Program-made: the position numbers and the translations under genes
Part shown: piece by piece, positions 53,023-62,311 of the stretch
Layout of the letters: every line of letters begins with the position of its first letter
Position numbering within the stretch: the stretch's first letter is position 1
Notes under the pieces: generated by a model
What the model was told of the DNA's origin: nothing
The model's input: only the letters and a program-made list of their open reading frames with translations
The model's database searches: none
Source of the DNA: Bacteroides fragilis
GTDB taxonomy: Bacteria > Bacteroidota > Bacteroidia > Bacteroidales > Bacteroidaceae
Direction of reading: 5' to 3'
Assembly (NCBI RefSeq): GCF_002849695.1
Contig: NZ_CP018937.1
Coordinates: 1,240,001-1,304,000, forward strand
DNA: 64,000 nucleotides

Positions 53023-54453
53023 ATGGCAGATAAATTAGATATAAAAGCATTTCTGGATAAAGACGAACAGAAAGATTTGCTGCGTCTGTTGACGGCAGGT
53101 TCGGTAGACGATGGAAAGTCTACATTGATCGGGCGACTGCTGTTCGATAGCAAGAAATTGTATGAAGACCAGCTCGATGCGCTGGAACGCGATAGTAAAC
53201 GGTTGGGTAATGCAGGAGAACACATTGATTATGCTCTGTTGCTGGATGGGCTGAAGGCCGAACGCGAACAAGGCATTACGATTGATGTGGCCTATCGTTA
53301 CTTCTCTACCAATAACCGCAAATTTATCATTGCTGACACTCCGGGGCACGAACAGTATACCCGTAATATGATAACCGGTGGTTCTACGGCCAATCTGGCT
53401 ATTATTCTGGTAGATGCCCGCATGGGAGTGATCACTCAGACAAGACGTCATACCTTCCTGGTTTCTTTGTTGGGAATCAAGCATGTGGTGTTGGCAGTCA
53501 ATAAGATGGACTTGGTCGATTTTTCGGAAGAGCGTTTCAACGAAATAGTAACAGAGTATAAAAAGTTTGTAGCTCCTCTGGGGATTCCTGATGTAACCTG
53601 CATTCCTCTTTCGGCACTCGATGGAGACAATGTGGTGGATAGGTCGGAAAGAACTCCGTGGTACGAAGGACTCTCCTTACTCGATTTTCTGGAAACGGTG
53701 CATATCGACAGTGATAATAATTTTGATGATTTCCGCTTTCCCGTACAATATGTACTTCGTCCGAATCTTGACTTCCGCGGGTTTTGCGGTAAGGTGGCAT
53801 CCGGTGTTATACGTAAAGGGGATAAAGTGATGGCTTTGCCTTCCGGTAAGGTATCTCATGTTAAGAGTATTGTTACTTTTGATGGTGAACAGGAGTATGC
53901 TTTTCCTCCACAGTCGGTTACACTGACACTTGAAGATGAAATAGATGTATCGAGAGGAGAAATGTTGGTTCATCCGGACAACCTGCCTATTGTAGACCGT
54001 AATTTTGAAGCGATGTTGGTGTGGATGGATGAAGAACCGATGGATGTCAACAAATCGTTCTTTATCAAACAGACAACGAACGTTAGCCGTACCCGTATTG
54101 ATAGCATTAAGTATAAAGTGGATGTCAATACGATGGAACATTCATCTGTCCCTTTCCTTTCTTTGAACGAAATAGCACGTGTGGTGTTTACTACAGCCAA
54201 AGAGTTGTTCTTTGATCCGTATCAGAAGAATAAATCGTGTGGCTCGTTCATTCTGATTGATCCGATTACCAATAATACCAGTGCTGTGGGGATGATTATC
54301 GATCGGGTTGAAAGAAAAGACATGAATGCTTCTGATGATCTTCCGGTTCTGAACCTGCCAAAACTGGGCATAACGACTGAGCATTATGAAGCGATTGAAA
54401 AGGCTGTGAAATCGTTGAGTGAACAAGGTTTCGAAGTCAGAATAGAAAAGTAA
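53023..54453 (+). CDS. cysN: Sulfate adenylyltransferase, GTPase large subunit
   Basis: 476 aa EF-Tu-like GTPase that drives APS formation. G1 GSVDDGKST (26-34), G3 [13 protein letters not shown]4 NKMDLV and then two beta-barrel domains. It is the unfused form (no C-terminal APS kinase), consistent with a separate cysC here. Confidence 0.96.
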   Translation: MADKLDIKAFLDKDEQKDLLRLLTAGSVDDGKSTLIGRLLFDSKKLYEDQLDALERDSKRLGNAGEHIDYALLLDGLKAEREQGITIDVAYRYFSTNNRKFIIADTPGHEQYTRNMITGGSTANLAIILVDARMGVITQTRRHTFLVSLLGIKHVVLAVNKMDLVDFSEERFNEIVTEYKKFVAPLGIPDVTCIPLSALDGDNVVDRSERTPWYEGLSLLDFLETVHIDSDNNFDDFRFPVQYVLRPNLDFRGFCGKVASGVIRKGDKVMALPSGKVSHVKSIVTFDGEQEYAFPPQSVTLTLEDEIDVSRGEMLVHPDNLPIVDRNFEAMLVWMDEEPMDVNKSFFIKQTTNVSRTRIDSIKYKVDVNTMEHSSVPFLSLNEIARVVFTTAKELFFDPYQKNKSCGSFILIDPITNNTSAVGMIIDRVERKDMNASDDLPVLNLPKLGITTEHYEAIEKAVKSLSEQGFEVRIEK

Positions 54454-54519
54454 ATAATGATTCGATGTGCCGACGGGCTGGTTACGGCCTGTTGACACAT
54501 TAACAACTAACACATTATT

Positions 54520-55626
54520 ATGGGATTACTTGAATTTAATAAACTTCCTATAAATACTCTGGTGGGTGCAGACTGGCAAACATTTAAAGCTATTACGGGA
54601 GGAAGGGAGGTCGATGCGCCCTATAAAGGTAAATATCGTCTGACAAAGGCTGTTTGCCGTTTACTGTCTACTTTGGCCCCTCTTCAGGATAAGCGTTATG
54701 AGAAGATACTGGCAGATAAACCATTAGAGCATGATCCGGTTTTTATTCTTGGTCACTGGCGTAGTGGAACTACTTTTGTGCACAATGTTTTTTCATGCGA
54801 TACACATTTCGGCTATAACACGACTTATCAAACCGTATTTCCACATTTAATGATGTGGGGCCAGCCGTTCTTCAAGAAAAATATGAGTTGGCTTATGCCG
54901 GATAAGCGTCCGACGGATAATATGGAACTGGCCGTCGATTTACCGCAGGAAGAAGAGTTCGCACTTGCCAATATGATGCCTTATACCTACTATAATTTCT
55001 GGTTCCTACCCAAATACCAGCAAGAATATGCTGATAAATATTTGCTTTTTGATGATATCAGCGAAGCTGAATTGAAGGTTTTTGAGGAGACATTTACCAA
55101 GTTGATCAAGATTTCTTTATGGAATACGCAAGGTACCCAGTTTCTCAGTAAGAATCCCCCTCATACAGGACGGGTGAAGGAGCTGGTGAAAATGTTCCCC
55201 AATGCGAAGTTTGTTTATCTGATGCGCAATCCGTATACAGTATTTGAATCTACACGGAGTTTCTTTACCAATACGATTCAGCCATTGAAATTGCAGGATA
55301 TTACTCCCGCCGAGTTGGAGGACAATATTCTTTCCATTTATGCTAAATTGTACCATAAATATGAAGCTGATAAGCAGTTCATTCCCAAGGGAAACCTGAT
55401 GGAAGTGAAATTTGAGGATTTTGAGGCAGACGCTATGGGAATGACTGAGAATATTTATCATGCTTTGGATATTCCCGGATTCTCCGAAGCACGTGGTGCA
55501 ATAGAAAAGTATGTGGGAGGTAAAAAAGGATATAAGAAAAACAAATATAAGTATGATGACCGTACTGTTCAGCTGGTGCAGGATCATTGGGATTTTGCAC
55601 TGAAGCAATGGGATTATAGTTTATAA
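54520..55626 (+). CDS. PAPS-dependent sulfotransferase, probably acting on sterols/bile-acid-like alcohols
   Basis: 368 aa cytoplasmic enzyme. The 5'-phosphosulfate loop is HWRSGTTFVHN (79-89, RSGTT at 81-85), a catalytic-site SKNPPHTGR lies at 210-218, and the 3'-phosphate site is LMRNPYTVFES (234-244, with R236 and S244). Gene order (PAPS synthesis genes directly upstream) and size match B. thetaiotaomicron BT_0416, shown experimentally to sulfonate cholesterol and related steroids; that this is its orthologue with the same substrate is inference. The gap before it (66 bp) is the largest in the operon. Confidence 0.9.
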   Translation: MGLLEFNKLPINTLVGADWQTFKAITGGREVDAPYKGKYRLTKAVCRLLSTLAPLQDKRYEKILADKPLEHDPVFILGHWRSGTTFVHNVFSCDTHFGYNTTYQTVFPHLMMWGQPFFKKNMSWLMPDKRPTDNMELAVDLPQEEEFALANMMPYTYYNFWFLPKYQQEYADKYLLFDDISEAELKVFEETFTKLIKISLWNTQGTQFLSKNPPHTGRVKELVKMFPNAKFVYLMRNPYTVFESTRSFFTNTIQPLKLQDITPAELEDNILSIYAKLYHKYEADKQFIPKGNLMEVKFEDFEADAMGMTENIYHALDIPGFSEARGAIEKYVGGKKGYKKNKYKYDDRTVQLVQDHWDFALKQWDYSL

Positions 55627-55630
55627 AAGA

Positions 55631-55637
55631 AAGGAGG
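55631..55637 (+). promoter_or_regulatory. Unusually strong Shine-Dalgarno before the PCMD-like gene
   Basis: AAGGAGG, a near-complete anti-16S match, ends 4 bp before the ATG at 55642. Such sites are uncommon in this window and favour that start. Confidence 0.55.
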
Positions 55638-55641
55638 AAAG

Positions 55642-56604
55642 ATGATTCAGAAGACATATCGCTTATGGGTGGCAGGTCTGGTAACTTTGTGTTCTGCTCC
55701 TGCTGTGGCGCAGCAGAAGGTGGAGATGTTCTCTTTTGGGAATATGGATCAGTGGGTGACACGTGAGATAAAAGAATCGGGTATTATTGGTGGAAATACC
55801 AAAAAAGTATATGCCATTGGACCTACGGAAACCATTGTAGGTGCGAAACCTTATACGAATAAAGGAGGGTCTCCATGGGCTACTTCTAACGTTATGGCAC
55901 GCGTGTCAGGGATTACGAAGACCAATACTTCGGTGTTTCCTGAAGCAAGAGGAGATGGCTTTTGTGCACGTCTGGATACCCGTATGGAGAGTGTGAAAGT
56001 GCTCGGAATTGTAGATATCACAGTTCTGGCGGCAGGATCTATGTTTCTGGGGACAGTACATGAACCGATTAAAAGCACTAAGAATCCTAATAAAATGTTA
56101 CAGATGGGAGTGCCGTTTACCGAACGTCCGTCAGCTATCCAGTTTGACTATAAAGTGAAAATGTCCGATCGTGAAAACCGCATACGGGCAACGGGATTCA
56201 GTAAGATAACAGACGTGCCGGGCAAGGATTTCCCTGCTGTTATTTTGTTGTTGCAGAAACGTTGGGAAGATGCCAAAGGGAATGTATATGCCAAACGTAT
56301 CGGGACAATGGTGAACTATTATTATCATTCGACTGATTGGAAAAATGGTGCCACTTACAATATTATGTATGGCGATATAACTAATGATCCGGCATATAAG
56401 GCTCATATGATGCGTCTTCAGGCTTCTGAGTATTTTACGGTGAACAGTAAGGGGGAGAGTGTCCCAATCCATGAAGTAGCATGGGGAGAAGCTGACGATG
56501 TACCGACACATATGGTACTCCAGTTTACGTCCAGTCATGGTGGTGCATATATCGGATCGCCTGGAAACTCGCTCTATATTGACAATGTGAAGTTAGTATA
56601 TTAG
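55642..56604 (+). CDS. Secreted PCMD-like (beta-jelly-roll) protein of the sulfonation operon
   Basis: 320 aa with a signal peptide (1-22, AVAQQ). The body ends in VLQFTSSHGG and then SPGNSLYIDNVKLVY, the signature end of the PCMD (putative carbohydrate-metabolism) domain of Bacteroidetes, a jelly roll like carbohydrate-binding modules. It begins 15 bp after the sulfotransferase. It may bind the sulfonated product or its acceptor at the cell surface; this is inferred from the operon only. Confidence 0.8.
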   Translation: MIQKTYRLWVAGLVTLCSAPAVAQQKVEMFSFGNMDQWVTREIKESGIIGGNTKKVYAIGPTETIVGAKPYTNKGGSPWATSNVMARVSGITKTNTSVFPEARGDGFCARLDTRMESVKVLGIVDITVLAAGSMFLGTVHEPIKSTKNPNKMLQMGVPFTERPSAIQFDYKVKMSDRENRIRATGFSKITDVPGKDFPAVILLLQKRWEDAKGNVYAKRIGTMVNYYYHSTDWKNGATYNIMYGDITNDPAYKAHMMRLQASEYFTVNSKGESVPIHEVAWGEADDVPTHMVLQFTSSHGGAYIGSPGNSLYIDNVKLVY

Positions 56605-56631
56605 GACTCTGTCAGACGAAAAGGATAAGCG

Positions 56632-56667
56632 AAGATGTGTTCATGAATAATGGACACATCTTTTTTT
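56632..56667 (+). terminator. Intrinsic terminator of the sulfonation operon
   Basis: 12-bp stem (56633-56644 with 56650-56661; one G-T pair), then TTTTTT. Confidence 0.85.
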
Positions 56668-56723
56668 GTTAGTTTACATTGGAAGAAAATATTCCGGAGA
56701 GGGGCATGACTTGACAAGGCAAG

Positions 56724-56755
56724 AAAAAAAGGTACGTCTCAGCGACGTACCTTTT
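56724..56755 (-). terminator. Intrinsic terminator of the OmpA operon
   Basis: 12-bp perfect stem (56727-56738 with 56744-56755) and 5-nt loop; on the minus strand it is followed by a run of T. It lies 50 bp past the ompA-like stop. Confidence 0.9.
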
Positions 56756-56805
56756 CAAAGTATAGAGCAATTTGTTTCCCGCTCTATTAGGAAATCGAAA
56801 CCCTA

Positions 56806-57927
56806 TTATTCTAAAATTACAACACGGTTCAGGAAGTTCTTGCCAAACATGTTGGCAGTTCCACCGAAACCGATGAGTTCCAGTTGATCTTTGCTTACGC
56901 CTTCTTTGATAAGAGCGTCATATACAGCTTGGGCACGTGCTTCAGATAGTTTCTGGTTCCACTTTGCACTACCGGTAGCTTCATCTGCATAGCCTGCCAC
57001 TTTGTATTTCTTATCCGGATTAGCCTTCAGGATCTTAGCTGCCAACTGGATGTTAACCATGCCGTAGTCATCGATTTTAGATTTGCCAATCTGGAAGAAA
57101 ACAGCACGAGGACCGGCTACTTCAACTTCTTTTACAACTTCTTTTGTTACAGGTTTCACGTTAGCCAGTGCGTTCTTAGCATCAGCCAAGTCAGACTGAG
57201 CTTTTGACAATTCACTTCTGTAACGATTCAACTCTTCGTTAATAGCACTTTGGTCTACCTGGGCACCACAAGATACGAATCTCTTACCTCCGAATGTGTA
57301 AGTAACACCTGCTGTCAGAGAAACAGCGCCATCCGTATGAGCTGAGCTATAGCGTCCGAATACGGAAGGGGAAACTTCTCCTCTTGCCTCTACATTAATG
57401 TCCAGGTATTTGTTGATGTTGAATTGTCCCATCAGACCAACAGAACCATTAATCAGTGCATCCAGTTTATCCTGGTTGCCATAAGCCTTGGCAAACGTAA
57501 GTCCCGGACCGGCAAACACTGATACGGTGAACAAACGGTCGGGGTTGTAGCCTCCGATGGCATTTGACAAATTGAACAATCCGTCGGCACGCAAAGTGAA
57601 GTACTTTTTATTCTTCATTTTGTTATATTCTCCTTCCGGCATGCCGTATTCGGAGTATAATGTGCTCCAGCATCCGGCTACCTGACCGCGGATACCCCAG
57701 ATAGGGTTGAACAGTTTACCGACTGATGCATGGATCAGCGGAGTTATGGCATGTCCGAAGCCATAATCAAAGTTGTCAGGGTTTACACATCCCTGTGCTC
57801 CCACACCCACACTGATAAAGATATTATCTTTAGCTTTCTCGCTATAATAATGCTCTTTGGTCTGGGCTGAGGCGGAGATGGCTGCGCCTGTCAACAGTAA
57901 AGACAATATTGCTATTCTACTTTTCAT
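56806..57927 (-). CDS. OmpA-family outer-membrane protein
   Basis: 373 aa with signal peptide 1-21 (SASAQ), an N-terminal eight-strand-type barrel (about 30-220), an Ala/Asp-rich coiled linker (SELSKAQSDLADAKNAL, about 238-260) and a C-terminal peptidoglycan-binding OmpA domain (FFQIGKSKIDDYGMVNIQLAAKIL, GYADEATG, LSEARAQAVYDALI). Last gene of the four-gene operon, 13 bp after the YjbH-N-like gene. It probably anchors the complex to the cell wall. Confidence 0.9.
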   Translation of the reverse strand: MKSRIAILSLLLTGAAISASAQTKEHYYSEKAKDNIFISVGVGAQGCVNPDNFDYGFGHAITPLIHASVGKLFNPIWGIRGQVAGCWSTLYSEYGMPEGEYNKMKNKKYFTLRADGLFNLSNAIGGYNPDRLFTVSVFAGPGLTFAKAYGNQDKLDALINGSVGLMGQFNINKYLDINVEARGEVSPSVFGRYSSAHTDGAVSLTAGVTYTFGGKRFVSCGAQVDQSAINEELNRYRSELSKAQSDLADAKNALANVKPVTKEVVKEVEVAGPRAVFFQIGKSKIDDYGMVNIQLAAKILKANPDKKYKVAGYADEATGSAKWNQKLSEARAQAVYDALIKEGVSKDQLELIGFGGTANMFGKNFLNRVVILE

Positions 57928-57940
57928 GTTATTTCATTTT

Positions 57941-58744
57941 TTATTTTAACTCTTTGTTTCGTTTTTGCTTTTTTATTCCATTTTTCCCGGACAAGCGGAA
58001 CTGGAGTGTCAATCCTCCCGTAACGTACTTCATCTTTTGTAATTCCACTTGTGCGTGTAGATGGTTGAAAAGCAAATAGGTGGCACCTAACGCAAAATCT
58101 TTCGAATCATATTCGGCAATCAATCTCAATTGCGGATGGAAAGACGGATTGTAGCTGATACCTGCCGCGATCCCATTCAGTTTGTATTCTATCCGTTTGT
58201 TATAAAGGTAGGAGAGGTGTACTCCTATTGTCTCTGATCCCAATCGGATATGTTTGGTGGCTGCGACATAGAAACGGCTGAAATATCCGTTACCTTCGGT
58301 CGGGGCGACAACTCCGTCACCGGACGAGGTAAAAGGATCGGAGGTTCCTATTACCACAGCGGGCATGTATTTCCAGAACTGTCCCTCTTTCAATGCCCGT
58401 AATCTGAGAGAAAAATACCGGTCCTGATTGGTGAACCCTGAGTAACCATAAGGCTTTAATCCAAGAGCTTCTGCCTTGAACAAAGTACAAGTATATGCCA
58501 CTTCCATCCAAGGTAGAATGGTTACATTCAGGTAGTAATTGTACGTATGATAATACCACGTCGGAGGAGTTATCTCCTTATTCATAAAGTTAGCACCCAG
58601 CATCACTGTTTTATCCTTTTGCATCTCTGCCGAAGGGGCATGCAGTAATCCCGTAGTACCGTAGGTCAATTGAGCCGAAAGCATAAAGGGTATAGCTATA
58701 AATAGCGATACGATGAAGATTCGTTTTAAATTTATTGTATACAT
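57941..58744 (-). CDS. YjbH-like outer-membrane protein, N-terminal-half type
   Basis: 267 aa with a signal peptide (1-24). It opens YGTTGLLHAPSAEMQKDKT, the usual N-terminus of YjbH exopolysaccharide proteins, and has strand-rich sequence (YLNVTILPWMEVAYT, RYFSLRLRALKEG, YFSRFYVAATKHI). It stops at half the family's usual length; the part it lacks is present in the gene at 61025-62128. OmpA follows directly. Confidence 0.75.
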   Translation of the reverse strand: MYTINLKRIFIVSLFIAIPFMLSAQLTYGTTGLLHAPSAEMQKDKTVMLGANFMNKEITPPTWYYHTYNYYLNVTILPWMEVAYTCTLFKAEALGLKPYGYSGFTNQDRYFSLRLRALKEGQFWKYMPAVVIGTSDPFTSSGDGVVAPTEGNGYFSRFYVAATKHIRLGSETIGVHLSYLYNKRIEYKLNGIAAGISYNPSFHPQLRLIAEYDSKDFALGATYLLFNHLHAQVELQKMKYVTGGLTLQFRLSGKNGIKKQKRNKELK

Positions 58745-58794
58745 TCTCTACGCTTTCGGTTCAATGATTTCAATTACTACATTTATTTTCTCGA

Positions 58795-61014
58795 TTATTC
58801 AGAGATGATGATACCACCACCGGCATTCAGATCATCACCGTGTCCGTGACCATGTCCGTGACCGATTGCTTCTATAGTTTCCACTACTACTGAAGAAACC
58901 TTGCTGATTGTAACTGTAGCTGTTTTCTTTTCAATAGCTTTGGTCGCTTTGTTGTAAACGGCAAACGGTAATGTATAAGTCGTTTTGATAACGTTTCTTG
59001 TTACCTTGAAACCGGTCAACTGTGTGTAAGCAGGCACTTCCAGTTCGTATGTGAATTTTTTATCTGTAAAGGCTGCTCCCGGAGTAACATTAGCGTTGTC
59101 ATCTTTAATAGCTTCTTCCAAAGCAGCAGCAACCATCTTGATGGTGGTTGAGGTCAAAGAAGAATGAGCTTTCTTAACGATTTCTTCTACAGAAGCACCG
59201 TTTTCGCACTTGATGCCACCCTTCCAGTTGATTTCCATTTTTACTTTAGCTGTTTCACCTTCAGTGTAGCATGCCTTATCAAAATTCATAGTGTCTAATG
59301 CAGCTTCTGCATCAGCTTGGCTGTCAGCTTCTTCAAAACCGAATTTAAACTTAGAGAAGTGGTGGACATTGCCTACAAATACACCATTCTGATAAGTTGC
59401 GTAGTTTTCTTCAGCTTCCCAAGTGCTGGTCTTTTCGTTGAAGTAGAGAGTAGCCAGTGCAACTTCAGGAGTTTCTCCCTGAGCAACAACAACTGCAGGT
59501 GTGAACTTCACTTCCATCGGAGTAACGAAGATAGTACCGGTAGGAGTACCGTCATATTCGCGGATAGAAGCACCTTCCTTACCTTCGTCGGTGCGGCTGA
59601 TGTTCAGAGTACTTGCCACGCCGCTTGTGAAGATAACCACTGTGTTGGCCGGAAGAACAATTTCGTCAGTAACTGTTTCTTCTTTGTCGTTATTGGTATC
59701 GATCACTTTAGATTCCAGTTTGAAAGTAGTTTCTTTTTCGATCGGAAGAACTGCTACTTTATCGATTTCTGTCAAAGTTCCGTTAGCGATGTATTTCTCC
59801 ATGGTGTTAACCACTTGCTCTGCTTGTGCCGGAGTTATCTTGATATCCGATCCTGCAGCTTCCAATACCTTGTTGATTGATTCTTCTACTGCAGACTTGC
59901 TCGGTACTTTTTCTCCTTCTGCTTTTTCCGGAGCAGCTTCTACAGCATTTTCTGTTGGAATTTCAATTTCTACATTACCGCCGATAAATACATTATCGTC
60001 ATCAGCAGGTTTTTCTGTGTCAGGTTTCAGAATCAGTGTAACGTTGACTACGGTGTTAGATACCTGACCATTACCTTCCGGTGCTATAAATGCGGTATAT
60101 ACATAAATTTTATAGCTATTGTGGCGGATTGTTACAGTTGCTTTAGTCAGCCCCTTTATCTTGTCGGCTGGAATTTCGAACTTATAAAAACCGTTGGAAG
60201 CAGTTGCGACAGTTTCATATCCTGAAAGGTTTAGTGTAACTTCAGCCTTGGTTACCATACCACCATCTTGATTATAGATGTTTCCTGACAGATAATATTT
60301 AGGAGCAATCTCTACTTCGTTTTTCTGCATAGAAACGGTTACCGGAGTTTTTGCAATGAAAATGCCTTCGCCTTCCGGACCTGTTACTTCACTGATGGCA
60401 ACATTGGCAGTAGTCGGTTTGTATCCGTCAGCAGTAATATAGATTGTATGCTGACCCAGACTTACGTTAGACATTGTGAATTTGTTACCATTCTGGATAG
60501 TTGCTGTCAGTACTCCCGGAATGGTTGCAGCTTTAATAGTTACGGCTTCACCGCTTTCTGCATCAAATACGGAACCTTCAATCTGATATTCTACATCCAT
60601 TGTCGGTTTTGTTTCTTTGCCTTTTTCCATTCTGGCATCAATCGTATAGGCAACGATAGAACCATTTTCCTGTTTGGTAACAAATACAGAGCTTGTCACT
60701 GTTTTGTAGCCGCTCTTAGCAAAAGTCACTACGTTGGTTTCTCCTACTTTGGCTTCCAAAGCGTACTTACCGTCTGCGGCGGTGGTCATTGACTTTGAGT
60801 TTGTAACATTGGTTACCGTTACACCATCCATCACAGCATTGCTTTCAGCATCTGCAACAATACCTGCAACTCGATATGTTGTTGCTGTAGGCTCGGTCAC
60901 TTTAGGTACATCAATCTCATCTTTTTCGTAGCAACTTGCGAACATACCGCACATTGCTAACAGGGTTAACGCTAATTTAGCGCTACTACCGAAAAATTTA
61001 CTTTTCATTTTCAT
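58795..61014 (-). CDS. Multidomain lipoprotein with carboxypeptidase-regulatory-like repeats and a His/Gly-rich tail
   Basis: 739 aa. Lipoprotein signal with acceptor Cys28 (MFASC) and acidic residues right after (YEKDEID), fitting surface export. Three or so transthyretin-like repeats (45-130, 140-225, 238-325; each with VxGxVxDAESxxxVxxxxV), then a DUF3869-type region with a conserved EADSQADAEAALDTM motif. The C-terminus is GHGHGHGDDLNAGGGIII, possibly metal-binding. Met3 (61008) is an alternative start. Central gene of the YjbH/OmpA operon; it could be the surface ligand or scaffold of the assembly. Confidence 0.82.
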   Translation of the reverse strand: MKMKSKFFGSSAKLALTLLAMCGMFASCYEKDEIDVPKVTEPTATTYRVAGIVADAESNAVMDGVTVTNVTNSKSMTTAADGKYALEAKVGETNVVTFAKSGYKTVTSSVFVTKQENGSIVAYTIDARMEKGKETKPTMDVEYQIEGSVFDAESGEAVTIKAATIPGVLTATIQNGNKFTMSNVSLGQHTIYITADGYKPTTANVAISEVTGPEGEGIFIAKTPVTVSMQKNEVEIAPKYYLSGNIYNQDGGMVTKAEVTLNLSGYETVATASNGFYKFEIPADKIKGLTKATVTIRHNSYKIYVYTAFIAPEGNGQVSNTVVNVTLILKPDTEKPADDDNVFIGGNVEIEIPTENAVEAAPEKAEGEKVPSKSAVEESINKVLEAAGSDIKITPAQAEQVVNTMEKYIANGTLTEIDKVAVLPIEKETTFKLESKVIDTNNDKEETVTDEIVLPANTVVIFTSGVASTLNISRTDEGKEGASIREYDGTPTGTIFVTPMEVKFTPAVVVAQGETPEVALATLYFNEKTSTWEAEENYATYQNGVFVGNVHHFSKFKFGFEEADSQADAEAALDTMNFDKACYTEGETAKVKMEINWKGGIKCENGASVEEIVKKAHSSLTSTTIKMVAAALEEAIKDDNANVTPGAAFTDKKFTYELEVPAYTQLTGFKVTRNVIKTTYTLPFAVYNKATKAIEKKTATVTISKVSSVVVETIEAIGHGHGHGHGDDLNAGGGIIISE

Positions 61015-61024
61015 CTCAATAAAA

Positions 61025-62128
61025 TTAAAAATTTAATAACTCAGATTTTACAAAATATGGATTAAAACTATTATTCTTCATTATGTTGTCATCGGGTGCC
61101 GGCCGATAAGTTTTATAGTAATATTGTTCATTTCCTGCATTATAGGACATTCCCATATTGTTGGAGGGTGTGATCCGGGGGATATATCCTTTACGTTTAT
61201 ATCGGTAAGGAGGTAAGGCTATCTGGAAACGGAAACCTCCATTGGCTTTTACATTCTTGGCTTTCATGGCATAAAAGCCGATAGAGGCATAGCGAAAATG
61301 CCGGATTGCTTCTACTCTGACCGCCTTTTCTTGCAGTAGATATTGTTCCACTCTTGCATTTAGTTCTACATTATAGCGGGGCCAATAGAAACTTCCTCCC
61401 AATGACCATGTTGTACGCATCTTTGTGCCGTAGTGCATAGTAAAACCTTCCCAATATCCGGTTCCGGTATATCCTATACGTCCTTCTACGCTGAAACGTT
61501 CATCGTTGAAATGATGAATCAGATTGAAATCAATGCCATATCGGCTATTATTAAAATTACCTACAGACAGTGTTGCCCATAAGTTATAAGGTAAACGAAC
61601 CGTTTGTGATAGTTCAAGGAAACCCGGATGCACTTTATCGTATCTGCTGGCATATCCGTCATTGTATACCGGAATCACCATTTGAGCGGTGAATTTCATC
61701 CCTCTCCATAAAGAGACTTCTATGGCGGGTGATAAATTGAAAAGTACTTGATAGATTTGCGTTATTACCAGATTTTTTAGTGATAATTCCGGATATATTG
61801 TGATATCTACTTTATACAAAGAGCTATTCTTTTTTTTATTCCTTTTTACTTTGTTCCAGCTATTTCCAAGATTATAGCTGACTTCCCAGTCTTGTTTGCT
61901 AATATCTATGGTACTGTCTTTTTTAGATGGCTGATAATAAAGAGAAATCTGAGGAACGTTGTTATTCAAAACGATAATTCGACATGGCTTTCTTTCGGGA
62001 AATCGATATATGGGTTTACGTAATATGGATTTACTTGCTGTTTGATTGTATAATATTGATATATAGTATTTTATATAGATATCACTTTTGCTTGGTTTAT
62101 TATGATTCTGATTGATCTTTACTTTCAT
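61025..62128 (-). CDS. YjbH-like outer-membrane protein, C-terminal-half type
   Basis: 367 aa. The second half (about 160-330) resembles the C-terminal domain of YjbH: strand-rich barrel-like sequence and GGFRFQIALPPYRYKRKG, the PLP/KR motif found there. No signal peptide is visible at the annotated start and the first 90 residues are AT-rich and basic, so the true N-terminus may differ or the protein may have lost it. First gene of the operon, 10 bp before the lipoprotein gene and divergent from the recombinase. Confidence 0.65.
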   Translation of the reverse strand: MKVKINQNHNKPSKSDIYIKYYISILYNQTASKSILRKPIYRFPERKPCRIIVLNNNVPQISLYYQPSKKDSTIDISKQDWEVSYNLGNSWNKVKRNKKKNSSLYKVDITIYPELSLKNLVITQIYQVLFNLSPAIEVSLWRGMKFTAQMVIPVYNDGYASRYDKVHPGFLELSQTVRLPYNLWATLSVGNFNNSRYGIDFNLIHHFNDERFSVEGRIGYTGTGYWEGFTMHYGTKMRTTWSLGGSFYWPRYNVELNARVEQYLLQEKAVRVEAIRHFRYASIGFYAMKAKNVKANGGFRFQIALPPYRYKRKGYIPRITPSNNMGMSYNAGNEQYYYKTYRPAPDDNIMKNNSFNPYFVKSELLNF

Positions 62129-62311
62129 GAAGTATATATGTTACCGAGCTGCTACTTTAATTAAGACTCATAAAGAATCTTTGTGAAATTGATAAGTGAT
62201 TAGAAAACAGAGATTTATTTGAGTTTCGTAGGCGGATATCGTTTAATCATTTTTCTTTAGAAATCTTTTTTCTGAGACTTTTGTTACCTGTTTGTTACTT
62301 ATAACGGAATA

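Noticed and set aside
59317-60067. Two overlapping + strand frames of nearly 190 aa in the large lipoprotein gene
   Set aside because: Antisense reading of the Val/Thr/Glu-rich repeats; no start context or motifs.
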